Shown here: one piece after another, positions 1-12,215 of the stretch
Position numbering within the stretch: the first letter of the stretch is position 1
How the letters are laid out: each line of letters starts with the position of its first letter
Source: Escarpia spicata
Lineage: Eukaryota; Annelida; Polychaeta; Sabellida; Siboglinidae
Assembly (NCBI GenBank): GCA_963995525.1
Contig: OZ023205.1
Coordinates: 66,909,298-66,973,297, forward strand
DNA length: 64,000 bases
Direction of reading: 5' to 3'
Made by a program: the position numbers and the translations under genes
Notes under the pieces: generated by a model
The model's input: the letters and a program-made list of their open reading frames with translations, nothing else
What the model was told of the DNA's origin: nothing
Database searches by the model: none

Positions 1-822
1 ACAACAGGGTGACACCATATATGTCTCAGCCATTTCCGCTTCACCGACGACATATTCATATGTGCTACACCACCGCAAGAACTACAAAACATGCTGCAGG
101 AGCTAGCTGATGAAAGTGAAAAACAAAATCTCAAGATGAACATCTTGAAGACAAAAGTGATGCTAGAAAATGACACACCAATATATATCAACACCACACA
201 GATAGAGAACGTTGAAAGCTACGTCTATCTGGGACAGCAATACAGTATCAGAGACAAAAAGCAAGACAAGGAGAATCAAAGAAGAATCACCGCTGGCTGG
301 ACAGCATTCGCCAAACAATGCTACATCTTCAAGGGTAACTTTGGAACCTGCTTGAAGAGACAAATCTTCAACTCATGCGTACTTCCAACGATGACATACG
401 GCATGGAAACATGGGCACTCACCATCCAGGCAAAGAACAAGATAGCAGCTTCACAAACAAAGATGGAAAGAAGTATATTAAACATCACATATCGGGAGAG
501 AGAAACAAAAACCTGGGCAAGAGAGAAAACAAAGATCACAGACGTGATAGAACAAATCAGAAGACAGAAATGGACCTGGGCAGGGCACATCAAGAGACTA
601 CAAGATAACCAATGGACATCGTGTATCAGAATGTGGAGATGTTACGAAGGGAAACGATCTAGAGGAAGACCGGTGAGACGGCAGAGTGATGAACTAGATG
701 AGTACTGGAAGGGCACCATCTGGCAGAGAATGGCGCAAAACAGGCAGATTTGAAAACGACCTGCTGAGGCCTTCGCCCAACCACAGTACACTACGGCTGC
801 ACAATGATGATGATGATGGTGA
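1..822 (+). mobile_element. 3' fragment of an RTE-like LINE reverse transcriptase
   Basis: The open frame runs into the window from the left edge. An FTDDI block (from about position 40) sits where LINE reverse transcriptases carry F/Y-x-DD. The ORF continues to 753 through features usual in RTE-like elements: a VYLGQ block, ETWALT and a WAGHI block. After a frame change, the sequence to about 800 still resembles the conserved RTE C-terminus, and a short GAT repeat at 805-822 looks like the 3' tail. This is a 5'-truncated, decayed copy. The clade is inferred from motif resemblance only. Confidence 0.7.
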
Positions 823-2034
823 ATTACAAATTATATTTTACATACCAGGTTGTACTGGTTCATGAACACAGAATCCATATGTACTGGTTTCATTGTACAC
901 AACTTTTTATTGTTAGTCTTGTAGCCAAAATTAATTTTAGCATCATAAACATTTGCAAACAATATTTTGTTCAGCTGTGTTGACGTACATTTTCTGGTGT
1001 TTTCGTGACAACAGGATCAGCATTCTCGTCTGTAGCCAGATCTCACAGTCCAACAGACATGTGATATCATTTGATTTTGGTCCAAAAAGAAGCAGTCCGA
1101 CCCTGAAAACATAGTTGAGTCTTCAATGATTAGTCTTCAATGGTTTATGAAAATACTACTACATATTACATTCTTATTACTGGATTTGTTCTTCTGCAAT
1201 CTAGCATTATTGTTGTATGTATGAGAACAACATTTTTGGGTAAATTTTTGGGTCTATCAACCACGTCACTACTGTTACTTATTATTTATGGTAGTGTACT
1301 AACTGTCTGCTTGTAGTTATCAATTGCACGTCGTATCCACGACAATTCAGTTTACCGTTATCAGTGGTTGGCAGAAACCAGTGATTCAAGTTATATTGTT
1401 TCTGTTATAACCTTGTATACCCATATCTACTGGTAACAGCCTTGGCTCTGCTGCCAACCAGGAATTGCATAGATTGTATACTCTTTGTTTTCCATTTATC
1501 TTCCGTATTATACAATTCCGAAATAAAACACTTTACTTTACATTTTCATAAGATGTGACATGGCAATTTCTATTGGTATTGTGTCATTTAGGCAAACATT
1601 TCAACAAGTTGCCAACAGGTATCGCTTTTACATGATATGACAACTATTCCATACTCATATTGTATGCAGGTCGTCCATAAAGTATAACACCCTTGGGGTG
1701 GGGGGGGGTGTAAGCAAATTACGAAACAAAATTTCATGTTTGTTCATCATGCTATTGGTTTGGTCAGGTTTTTGTAGATTTCAACAGCATTCATTCTTTT
1801 CAGACTTATGTGTTATTTGTAAACAACCAATCAATACAGCCAAGCAGCAAATACAGTAATTACAGTAAATGTGTGTGTGCAACATAGTGAGGTGGCCTTG
1901 TCAAAACTAATGTAATTTTAGCATTACAAAGTGTAACAAGGCTGTGGGAGCCTCCAAAATATCCACAAACAGTGTGATATACTTTTTTATAGCAGATAAA
2001 TATATAAGTATATACTGTAAATATTGTAGTATAT
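823..2034. other. intergenic, no gene seen
   Basis: AT-rich sequence without a credible ORF. A G-run occurs near 1698. This is probably the 3' flank or 3'UTR of the minus-strand ankyrin gene. No clear polyadenylation signal was chosen. Confidence 0.4.
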
Positions 2035-2080
2035 TTACAACCACACTGATAATTGAAGTTGCCAACTTTTCAAATAGAAC
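2035..2080 (-). CDS. possible last exon of the ankyrin/kinase-like gene
   Basis: AGTCAG precedes 2080. The phase-2 split codon from exon 5 closes as Arg, and 14 more codons run to TAA at 2035-2037. It fits by phase, but it is very short and without homology support. Confidence 0.35.
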
Positions 2081-5000
2081 CTGACTTTCCTCGCAGCCAT
2101 TTGTTGCAGACAAAAACTGATGTCTGCATTAAAATCAAATATAAATCTAGCAATGAAAACCTCTCTATTGACCTTAATTGGATATAGTGCTTTCTTAATG
2201 ACATTTATAAATATGCATCAACATTCATACCTGACAAATGCCTCTCGAGATGACAGTGTTTCTTCCCGACTGAGCATGCCCAGTATGATGGAACTGAATT
2301 TGGCAGGTAACCATGACAACTGTGATGTTGTGGTGACAAATTCGTCTGATTGGTAGCAGATGAGGTTGAAGAAGAACTGTCCTATTCGGTTCACATTCGT
2401 ATCATCCTGAGTTTCCTGTGGCGATGACCAGAACAGAGAATGTCATCATCATCATTATTACTGACAATTTCAACTAACAATAAAGATGTATGAAATTATG
2501 AATAGAAGTGAATCCTTAATAAAAATGTATTGTAATGTTCTCAAATTAAGATATTTCATGCTTATTAACTGATAATCATAATACCAAATCTATAAAACAG
2601 TATTCTATGCCGATAGAATAGCAATCACAAAGCATTGTGTGACGTCACTGATGCATTATACACTCAGTGAAACCCCTAAATTGGAAAAGATATATCTCTC
2701 AGACTGGGCTAATAAAATATAAATTTAAAAATAACATTCAATTAAACAAAAGTTACAATTTGTGTAACTTACAACACCAGATGAAATAATGTCATATTCT
2801 GAAATCTTTGCAATAGCTTCATATTTGTTATTGTAGTATTTTTGCCAGACGTCAAGTTGGCCTATGCGTCAAGTAAGTCATTTTTTTTAAATCCCTACTA
2901 TCAGATGTGATTATCTAAGTCACCTGCATAATATTTACTTTTCCTCTTCACTGCTGCCAGAAAACCTGTTGCACTTTGACCATGCTGTTGTCATCTACTT
3001 TTTTCTCTTTCGAATTAATTTGCTGTTAGTGCGAGATAAGTTTTAGGTAAGCATGGAACATAAAAGCAAGGTTGTTTGTTCCCAGTGTCAGTCAGGCTGG
3101 TAATCATTGGCAGGAAGTTCACCGAATGAGTGGTCTTGAATGAGGGAATACAGCATCGAGGCCAAACATCAAAGGTGGATAAACAAACCAGCACCTGCTA
3201 TATTGTCAACAGATTGTTTACAAAACAATTGTGGCTGAATTAGTTAAATTGTGAACACTCTTGTGTTTACTAAATACCATTTAGTAGGCAGCATACCAGC
3301 ATATTTATTCTTGTATTAAAAATATTTAACATTTTGTTGTCATCTTAAGACTTACATTGGTATACAAATATATTCTTGCTTACCCTTGCATATTCATTAA
3401 CTTGTGATGTTGTTACGTATTTTATGATTGTTCAACCCTTTGATTTTAAGCACTGATATCAGAGGATTTTTTTCACAACTGAAGTATTTGTATAGTAGGA
3501 TTTAGTCAAAACAATAAAACATACCTCTGTTTCCTTAGTGTCCTCTGAATGCTCATCGGTTCCACATGACCGACCTCCACGCAACAGTGAACATGCCGTC
3601 TCGCTGAATTTCACCTGAAGATGATCATCAAGGAAAATGTCTGACATGTCAAGGCATTTCTCCACCAGCTGGCGTTCTAAGTGGAGGGCGACCATTAGGA
3701 GTTCAAAGAGCAGATGGAGGTAAAATCGTAGAGGTAGTCTGAAAGGAGGATGGGGGTGTCGCTTCCGATGTTCACTGAAGAAATTGTTCAGGCTTACAGT
3801 GTAGTTTGGTATTATCGTGAACGTGGCCTTGTAGTCCGTGAAGTTCACTGGTGGTGCATCATGGGAAGGATGTAGTGTCAGTAGGGAGCCGTCATAGCTG
3901 TGTAATGTTGGCACTACATTTTGGTGTGGAGGTACACTGCATTCACATCTCCCGGAACTGCTTTCTTCTTTGTTCTTGCATATCTGAAAGAGTTTGTCAA
4001 ACATAATAGCAGCATACTGGAATATTAACACCTAATGAACTTAGTAATATATATACAGTGTATGTATGTATGTATATATATATATATATATATACACATA
4101 TGTACGTATAATAGACCTATGAAATATTGATTGAGAACTTATAGGAAGAGAGAAAAAGAAAAGAACAACACCACAAATTCCTTACACGGTCATTCACTGC
4201 TGCATTGTCAGTGAAACAATGCAAACCACTTGAGACGTGTGAGGCCAGAAACACAAAGCAAGCGGTATCTAGCTTGCAGGTGTGTGTGTGTGTGTGTGTG
4301 TACGTGTGTGTATGTATTTGCATGCACGTGTATGAGTGTACCTTTATGCTAAAATATTGCTCATAAAAGAACACACTGGGTAATCATTAAAAGTGAACCT
4401 AGTAAAGAGTAAAAAGAGTCAAACAGACAGACATTTAGCATCAATGTTTGTGGATATTCTGACAAACTCACCTTTAGTATGTAATTCTTGTCTTTGTGGC
4501 AAATCCTAAGAGAAAATCTTGATGGAAGCTCTTTTTCAGGATCCTGTGCATAGGGTATTGGCAAACCATCAATGACCACATAGTCTCCCCCCTGTTGCCA
4601 AGGACGACCTGGAATATCCAGTAGAACATGCTGGTTCCATAACAACGATCTGGCTGTCAACTGCTGTGTCAACTTGGCAGTGATGTTCACCAAGCATAAC
4701 TGGTCGATGGAGCGGAACACCGGCAGTGTGGCACTGTAAAGGTCACAGTACCCTCTGACGTCAGCCACTGTTTCTGCCTTCTCACTCAGTGCTGTTAATT
4801 CTGGGGAAGATGCCCCTCTTGCCAGGAACTTCTTGGAAAATGCAGCACTACGCGAGGGATTGATTTTTGCCAGGAAATCATCAGATGATAACAAGTCGCC
4901 ACTGGTCTGTGGGGTTGTCATGGTGTCACACCTACTGTCGAGCATCTCTCTCAGTTTGTCCAGTTCCATCGCCATGTGATGATTGTGCACTTTCACAGCG

Positions 5001-8000
5001 GTCATTTCTTCTTGTATGGCACTGTATTTCTGCTCCATTTTCTCAACATGTTTTCGCAACTCGATGTTCTCCTTCTGCTGCTCGGCCATTGAGTTGCGGA
5101 ATTTGGTCAGTCCACTTATCACCTGACGCCGGTCCTTTTCCAGTTTCTCTATCCGATCAATCTTTTCCGTGAGCTTCACTTGCAGCTGCAAAACGTATTC
5201 TTCTAACTGCGTCTGTGTTCCTTCTGGTCTTTTCCTCTGGTTGTCCTCTTTTCTGCCATCACTGTTTTCAGCCACTTTCTGATTGGCTGACTGCTGATCT
5301 TGACCCGCATTCTCCGAGTGACCTTCACAAGGCACCAACTCAACATGGCCGCCATTGCACGCTGACTGTAAACCATACTGCAGTGCATATGACATTTCAG
5401 ATGTACTTCTGTCAGATGTCCTTAGTTCAACATCCCCGAAACACCGAGGATCTTTGATATTTGCTGCAGTTTCCACTTCTGGCTGGTGTTGTGGGAAACA
5501 GCAGAAAGATTCCTGCACAGGACGATGAACTGGTGGAGAGATGTTTGCCCGGGTTGGTGGAATTGGTTCAGAGATACTTATAGCTCGTACGAGTGGTGTT
5601 GCTGGTGACGCAGTCAAGTGTGCTGTGTTTGCAGACATACTGTACTGACAGCAGTGTGTATCACCCATCTTACACAGCAGGTGAGCATCTGTAAATGGAA
5701 AGTGAAACTGAGTAAAAAGAAAGTTGTTATATAGTGCAGTAGAAGACTTCTCAAAGTGCTTTACACTTTACTCCCTGGCAGACCTGTTCAATTGAACACC
5801 TTTATCCACTGCACTACACATGAGTAAACCTCAACAGGATGCCAGAGATGAAAGGTTCAATGTCCATTCCTGATGTATTAACATTTAGTTACTATACTCT
5901 ACAGCCCATTGTGTGTAATTAGCCTGGACAAGTTTTTGCAATTTGAAAGCTATTCCCTCGTAATATTCAAATTGAAAACAAAATATTCAATCTATAAACA
6001 AAATCGCTACTGGCACTTATTGCTACTGGCTCATTCCTATGCACCTGACCAATTAATTCAGTAAATATCCTACTGATAATTACCTAACAGAACAGCTAGA
6101 AACCTCCCTTTAAAGACATAAAACATGTTTATTCTTATCGTAACATCATGTTAAACTATGTGTATTTATTGACTGCTCAGATGTGCTTTCATGTTTTTAA
6201 ATAACTGCACCATGACCTCTTTATTGTTTTGATCTCTCAATGTCATTGTTTCATGGCAAATAAATGTTTTTCAGGTTTATTGTAAGCCCATCACCTGACC
6301 CCACGAACATCTCACCAAAAACAACTTTGTCCATGAGTACTGATAACTGTTGACAACAGTTTGCAACTGTACTGAACAGCTAATTGTTATATATTCGTGG
6401 TCAGTCAATTTATACCAAGAAAGTCCAAAAAAAAAACATTTTGGAAAGTTCAGATGTCGGAATAGATTGTAATTTATATAGTAGCAATGTACAATCTTAG
6501 CGAAAAGTTAAATTTGAATTCTGAGTTAAACTATCTCATCTTTATAATTTCTGTCATTATCATTCATATCTGTTTATGTACAGATTGTACATTCAAATAT
6601 GTATTTACGCCAGACTTTGCTGGCTGCTTTATGTTCCTACCATTTTCCCACTTTGTAAGAAGCTTGAAGACATAGTAATGCTTGCGACTTTGTGCCTCAG
6701 CCTTTGGGGTCTTGTTCTGCGCATTTTGCAGAGTGACGCTGGCGCCACCATGTAGAAGGACATTGCAAATGCGAACGTTGCCCCTGTAAGCGGCCTTGTG
6801 GAGGGGGGTGTCTCCGTTGTTGTTCTGGATGTTCAGCTTTGCACCACTGCAGGAACAGGAGTACAGCATTCAGAACATAGGCACTGCTGTTTTGATACCA
6901 CATTATAAATACAACAATGATCAAGCAAGCAGTTAAATGTACAAATATATTTGGCATCAAAACTTTGTACTATGAAGATAGACTATGAAAGGTAAGTTCT
7001 TATATAACGCAGTATTCAGTCCTCAGGACTGTTCAAAGCGCTTTACATTTTACTCCCTGGCAGACCTGATCAACCGAACACAATCTGGACTTCTCTGGGA
7101 AGCATTCAGCCATGCTGCAAATAATGCGCAAAAAGAATATTTGTACGCAAATATCCACCACTAGCCAGGTACTCATTCATATATCTGAGCAAACCGAATC
7201 AATGTAGAGTAACTTAACTTGCCCAAGGTTTGACACCGCCGCACTGGATTCGAACCCGGGTTCTCTCAGTCAAGAGTCCGATGTTCTTACCACTGCACTA
7301 CTGCATTCTAGATAAATCTTTATATAATGAAAATGCTGTCTGTTTTCAGAATATACCAGTTAGTAGATACTACTAATAATTTATTTCTTATAGAAATTCT
7401 TATATAGATTTCCATTTCTTTGAAAAGATGCACAAATGTGCATCATCATGTTATCAGATAATGTAAAAGTAAACATGTCAACCATTTATAAATCAGTTGC
7501 ACAACTGTCATACATAATATTATCACATAAAATATTAGTTAGAAATGAAAAAGGGGAAGTGTTTATAAATATGAAACTTCTGTTTTTTCCCTTTCCACAA
7601 TAAACTCTGTTTGAATTTGCAATAAAACATACAACGTATATATTGTGTACGATGTATTGCTATGTTCATGTAGAAATAAATGTGTTGAATTGAACAAAAT
7701 CAAATACAGTTTCATAGGAGCTGAGTTGTCATGACAACAAACTCTATGACCTACCTTCTGACAAGTTGTCATGACAACAAATTCTATGACCTACCTTCTG
7801 ACAAGTTGTCATGACAACAAACTCTATGACCTACCTTCTGACAAGTTGTCATGACAACAAACTCTATGACCTACCTTCTGACAAGCAGTATTGTGCAGTT
7901 CATGTTCTCGCGGTCAGCTGCGGCATGCAGTGGGGTTGACTGCCACTTCACCCGTTGGTTGATGTCAGCCCCATTGCGAATCAGCCAATCACAGGCCGCC

Positions 8001-8166
8001 TCCTGTCCGCAGCAGGCCGCCCAATAGAGCGGTGTTGTGAGTTCCTTTGGTTCCTGCTGGTTCACGTCTTGGCCCGCCTTCACAAGTAGCGCCATCTGCT
8101 GAAGATTGCCAACCTTCGCAACTTCGATGAGGTTGTCAAAAGCCATAATGATTCTTGGTCATCAAG
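2035..8166 (-). CDS. ankyrin-repeat, coiled-coil, kinase-like protein (six exons)
   Basis: Six minus-strand exons join in phase: 8146-7875, 6846-6641, 5688-4472, 3983-3525, 2406-2231 and 2080-2035, giving about 791 residues. Exons 1-2 encode ankyrin repeats (TPLYWAA, TPLHAAA, DTPLHKAAYRG blocks). Exon 3 encodes a low-complexity region and a coiled coil rich in K, E and L (about 5220-4960 in the window). The end of exon 3 and exons 4-5 resemble a protein kinase fold. A helix precedes a degenerate catalytic loop and a KFSETA stretch stands where DFG would be. Exon 5 resembles the end of a C-lobe (LPAKFSS, then R-E-x-x-SSREAF). The usual HRD, DFG and VAIK residues are not visible, so it would be a pseudokinase. 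The C-lobe weakly recalls PINK1. That is inference; ankyrin repeats are not known from PINK1. ATG at 8146 is the first in frame. Confidence 0.7.
2231..2406 (-). CDS. exon 5 of the ankyrin/kinase-like gene
   Basis: Acceptor AAACTCAG precedes 2406 and donor CAG/GTATGA follows 2231. The phase fits exon 4. It encodes about 58 residues that read like the end of a kinase C-lobe. The opposite-strand ORF over this interval looks like a shadow. Confidence 0.6.
3525..3983 (-). CDS. exon 4 of the ankyrin/kinase-like gene
   Basis: Acceptor CTCTTTCAG precedes 3983 in phase 0, and the donor GAG/GTATGT follows 3525. It encodes 153 residues. The helix RFYLHLLFELLMVAL followed by CLDMSDIFLDDHLQVKF aligns by eye with a kinase E-helix, catalytic loop and DFG strand. 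The catalytic residues are replaced. Confidence 0.7.
4280..4314. repeat. (TG)n microsatellite in an intron
   Basis: TG dinucleotide run interrupted near its end by TACG and TATG. It lies between exons 4 and 3 of the ankyrin gene. Confidence 0.8.
4472..5688 (-). CDS. exon 3 of the ankyrin/kinase-like gene (coiled coil)
   Basis: Acceptor CATTTACAG precedes 5688. The reading frame enters in the phase exon 2 requires. The exon is 1,217 nt and holds a Pro/Ser/Thr-rich linker, a glutamine/lysine-rich coiled coil with EKIDRIEKLEKD and QKENIELRKHVEKM blocks, then a globular region beginning the kinase-like fold. It exits in phase 0 at AAAG/GTGAGT. Confidence 0.8.
5710..5860 (-). mobile_element. truncated SINE copy
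   Basis: It shares the block reading CTTTACACTTTACTCCCTGG and the flanking GCAGACCTG with the longer copies at 6991 and 10840. It retains only part of the element. Confidence 0.5.
6641..6846 (-). CDS. exon 2 of the ankyrin/kinase-like gene
   Basis: Acceptor TTCCTGCAG precedes 6846. The split codon from exon 1 completes as Ser and the frame continues into a canonical ankyrin repeat (NGDTPLHKAAYRG) and a following basic region. The donor ATG/GTAGGA gives an exit in phase 1. Confidence 0.7.
6991..7306 (-). mobile_element. tRNA-derived SINE
   Basis: Read on the minus strand, the right end carries a tRNA-like region with the Pol III B box GGTTCGAATCC (complement of about 7248-7262). The left end carries the TTCAAAGCGCTTTACATTTT tail block found in related copies at 5710, 9115 and 10840. 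It lies in an intron of the ankyrin gene. Confidence 0.7.
7721..7885 (-). repeat. 40-bp minisatellite, four units, carrying a splice donor
   Basis: Units begin at 7741, 7781, 7821 and 7861 and are nearly identical. Each contains the palindrome GTTGTCATGACAAC and, on the minus strand, the sequence CAGAAG/GTAGGT, which is the end of exon 1 plus its donor. The true exon end is the rightmost unit. Confidence 0.9.
7875..8166 (-). CDS. exon 1 of the ankyrin/kinase-like gene (coding from 8146)
   Basis: An acceptor-like GGTGCAG ends at 8167. Twenty bases of 5'UTR precede the ATG at 8146. The exon encodes three ankyrin repeats (about 90 residues) and ends at 7875 in phase 2 at the donor AAG/GTAGGT. 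That donor is the first of four copies in a 40-bp tandem repeat. Confidence 0.75.
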
Positions 8167-9114
8167 CTGCACCAACAATACAATAATATATAATATAATT
8201 TTAAAAAATTTCAGGGAAAAAGTCCTTATATGTACATATAAAAACATGTAAAAATTTAGATATACTGGCCTAAGACAAATACAAGTAAATCAAATATATA
8301 AATATACAGAGATATAATGCATTAAAAGCACAAGTAAAATATATAAGTATACACACTACAGAGGGTGCATGTTAGCTGTTTCTTGTTCCTTGTTTACAAT
8401 AAGATGGCTGCCACACAATGCTTACAGTGACCCTATTCTGAAAGATGTCGATCCTTCGAGTTATTGATGGATGGAGTACATGACGACGTCCTGTGTCATC
8501 AACATAGATTCTTGGTTCCATTAGCAACAATCTTTGGCCATTGTTATCATTGTTTCATCCTGTAACAAAAATTTCTATTTTGGATGCTGATTAATAAATA
8601 AGTTTGTACTATACTCACATGATATGGTTTAATTATTTTTGCTATCTCAACATAGACATCGCTGATTTTCAATATAAAATAACCTCAGCAACAGCAATAA
8701 TTTAGAAATGCAAGTTTTCAAAACTTCAATATATATGTATATATATATATATATGTATACTTTCTGAGGCAAGTACTGAACAATAAATCTCCACCCTTGA
8801 TGGTAAAATAAATAAAAAATTTGTCATCAGATGGTTTACTGTTCGCTCAAATTCCCATTTCATGCCATTTCTGACAGTAAATATATTATGTGAAGCAATA
8901 AAAAACATACATTTTTAAGTTAGACCTATCTTGAAAAAATATATAATTATGGCACATATAATATATACCCTGGTATATATATATACAGCACACATTGTTT
9001 CAGTTTACCTGGTTATTTAAATGAGAACCTAGCTGTTGACAGTAGTGGAAATTTGTGTACACAATAACACATGATTGTTACATAGTGACTGAAGAGTGGA
9101 GCTTGAAGGAACAG

Positions 9115-9190
9115 GTCTGCCAGAGGGTGAAATGTAAAATGCTTTGAACAGTCCTAAGAACTGGATATCACGATATATAAGAACTTACCA
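9115..9190 (+). mobile_element. SINE tail fragment, opposite orientation
   Basis: It carries the complement of the shared tail block (GTAAAATGCTTTGAACAGTC then ATATAAGAACTTA) seen in the copies at 6991 and 10840. Confidence 0.5.
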
Positions 9191-9269
9191 TTACCACATA
9201 TATCAACTTCCTGTTTGAAACATAATTACATAGTGCTAAGATTAGTTGTAAATCTGACTTCATTGCTTT

Positions 9270-9640
9270 GTTTGGCAGTCCATGGCACTCGCAACATTCT
9301 TCTTAAGAACCACATTTCAGTGGTTCCCAAGTTTTTTTAAAATAACTTTTGGTTATTGTCCAGGATTCACATCCATATAGCAATATGGGCTCTATGTAGC
9401 ATTGCAGTACACGTTTTCTCACTTAAATTGATATATTTTTGTTTGTTAAAATGTTTTTCATGTTGTGAAAAGCTGTTTTGATCTCATCGTTACATCGACC
9501 GTCGGATGTTATTAGTGATCCCAAATAGTTAAACATTCGGATTTGCTTCAAAACAGTGCCAAAACGTTGTTTATCGAAGCCTAACTTTTGCAACAATGAA
9601 AATAACAAGATGGCTGGCAGAAGACTAAATACTGGCACAA
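9270..9640 (-). mobile_element. LINE reverse transcriptase fragment
   Basis: Minus-strand translation gives FNYLGSLITSDGRC, then an ILTNK block. In a shifted continuation (about 9420-9300) it gives a block ending LLYGCESWT. These belong to the C-terminal part of LINE reverse transcriptases. The copy is short, frameshifted and decayed. Confidence 0.65.
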
Positions 9641-10673
9641 AAATTGCAGCTATTCAGCACTAGAATTGAAACAGCAAAATCTAATCATTGCAAATCTGAA
9701 TATACAGAACAACGAACCTACCAACCTTCCCCTGCATGGCTCTTGTGTACAACTCAGCCTACAACTGTTCAACCGAACCTTACAGCTTACATAACGGTGA
9801 AGAGGAAGTAATGTTTATTGGCTAGTGGCTAGCTCTCCAGGGTACCAGTGTGAGCGTTCTCTCAAGGACTTCCTTGTCTGGCAAAACATGTTAATTCGTA
9901 ATTATCTGCATGCATTTAATTACAGAAATGCCTAATGCATATTCATAGATGGAAATGTTTTATGAAGCGTAATTCTGCAGGTTTCTGTGTTTAGATATAA
10001 GCTATCAGAGATAAGTTGTAAATGTGAACTTCCTGTTTCACAAGTGTTGTCAACGTCATACTGTGAGTTATATTTTTGATGTAGATTTAGTTTTTTCCTG
10101 AACACCAACACCCCAACAATACTCAATTAACTTACTTTAAGCTGCTGTCACAGCTAGTAATTCAGACTTATAATGAAATATTTTTTATAAAAAAGTTGTT
10201 TTTAAATTTCAAATAAATATATGTAGATATCACTCTATTTTAAAATGTCAAATACATTTGAATAAATACAAGTACTCTCCAGATTAACATTAAAAAAATA
10301 CCGATTTTAATTAAGATAGACTGTCAGCCACAACAGTGCACACAGCCCATTGTACAACACGTCAAAAATCAGATGAAATTATTGCATTAAAAGGAGTGGG
10401 TTAGGGTTAGATAAGTATGCATTCATCAATAAGATCCTAAAATGTGATGTTCATTCGGGTCCAATGTACACAAAACAAGTTGAGCAGAGAACCTGATACC
10501 TGAACAAATGCACAAAACACAAATACTTGCTTTTGGAAAAATTAATATTTAAAATTGGCATAGTTCAATACAAATACATATTTGCCCCCAAGCAGGGCTT
10601 TACTGCAATGATAAGAAATGAAGCTGTATTACACACTGTGATATAGCCTTAAAGTTAATATTGATAAACTTAC

Positions 10674-10716
10674 GTCTTGTTCTTCACACTCCAGTTGACA
10701 GTGATCGCTGAACTTC
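10674..10716 (-). other. possible non-coding 5' exon of the ankyrin gene
   Basis: On the minus strand, GCCTAGCAG precedes 10716 and GAC/GTAAGT follows 10674, giving a 43-nt exon candidate. This is signal-based inference only. Confidence 0.25.
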
Positions 10717-10839
10717 CTGCTAGGCCATTAGCTCAACCAGGAAGGTCACATGACACCCCTATGGTGACAACAATTGGTGGTTAGCTCTGAATCAACTCTG
10801 ATTAGACACTATAAATAAATTACTTAGATGAGGATATCT

Positions 10840-11137
10840 AGGCACTATATAGAAGATCATTATTAATCTATCTAATACACTTTATTCCCTGGCAGACGTG
10901 TCCAGTCAAACAGCATCTTGACTTCTCTTTAACACATTCAGCCACACTGCAATTAATGTGCAAAGACTATTTGTACACAAATATCAACCACAGTCTATAG
11001 CCAGGTACTCATTCATACAGGTGAGTGAAGTTCAGTGAACGAACTTGACCAAGGTTTGAAACAGTTGCAACAGGATTCGAACCAGGGTTCTCTCGATCGA
11101 GAGCCTGATGGTCTAAGCACTGTGCCACATCACTCCA
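10840..11137 (-). mobile_element. tRNA-derived SINE, second copy
   Basis: Same architecture as the copy at 6991. It has the CTTTATTCCCTGGCAGAC block at the left and a B-box-like GGTTCGAATCC (complement of about 11068-11084) at the right, inside a tRNA-like region. Confidence 0.7.
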
Positions 11138-11794
11138 CAATGTATTGAACTCAGATCATGCAAAACCCAGCCGTATTGGTTTAAGGCAAACAATAACTTA
11201 CTGCAGCTGAGTAGGATGTAGAGAAACTTGGAGACCTAGTGGAGGTGAGATTTTTTGGCATAAAAACAATTGATCTATAGTAATAATCCTTGGAGTTTAA
11301 AAAAAAAACTGTCATTTCACACCACAATGTATCGTTTTCACGTATTTGAGTCTAGAAATCAGCAGATGTGTTAAATGATTCTGTTAAATGGCACATTTGG
11401 AAACTGCTAATACAGGGGATGAGTCTGCCTCAGCCATGTTGATTTTACAAAGTAGTGATTCTATTATCCAAAATATTGTTATGCAGAGTCCAATGTAAGT
11501 GGTGGTGTCAAATGAACAAAAGCACACATATAGTTTTAATAGGCATTTGTTATATGCACCATCATATGGTAACAGAAACCTTGATTTCAATCTAAATACC
11601 CAGTTGAGGACACAGAAGAGAAAACGTAATATGGAACAAACACTTCCCTGTTTGCATTCACTTTCCTTATAATTAGGGTAGGTCATAGATACATCAGCAT
11701 TACAAAAGATGAGATAATACAACAATATATATATATATATACATATATACGGTTATCTTTTCTACAACTGTCAATCAGCTGAAATGTGTGGTTG

Positions 11795-11938
11795 ACTCAA
11801 ACACAAAGGAGCTGTAGAGAGATGGTATTCATGACAATGCCCATGCACTGTGTGGTGATATAAACTCAAACACAAAGGAGCTGTAGAGAGATGGTATTCA
11901 TGACAATGCCCATGCATTGTGAGGTGATATAAACTCAG
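11795..11938. repeat. 72-bp tandem duplication
   Basis: Two adjacent near-identical copies, starting near 11795 and 11867, each beginning ACTCAAACACAAAGGAGC. A few substitutions separate them. No coding content. Confidence 0.85.
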
Positions 11939-12104
11939 TGGACATCCTCACTTGTGGCTAGCAATAAGGAAGTTATGAGGGCATGAACAAGGAACAAGGG
12001 ACAGAGTTGTAGTCTGCGTGACTCCATCAGATATAATGCAGAAAGTGGCACATGTCAATAACTGACCATGTGAGTAGAATAGACGTGGTACATGTTATTG
12101 GAGG

Positions 12105-12215
12105 GTACACCGTGTGCGTGGTGTGTGACTGTGTGTGTCTGTGTGTGTGCATGCATGAGAAAGAGAGAGTGTGTGTGTGTGTATTACTGTATACAGGTGT
12201 GCATGTGTGATTGTG
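12105..12215. repeat. TG-rich low-complexity tract
   Basis: Repeated TGTG and CATG blocks. The short ORFs reading CVCVCV or HTHT on either strand are by-products of this repeat. Confidence 0.75.

Noticed and set aside
2120..2356. Plus-strand 78-residue ORF
   Set aside because: It is the shadow of minus-strand exon 5 of the ankyrin gene, which has splice sites in the right phase.
7240..7306. Possible tRNA gene
   Set aside because: The B box is present, but the cloverleaf is incomplete and the same sequence is part of a repeated SINE.
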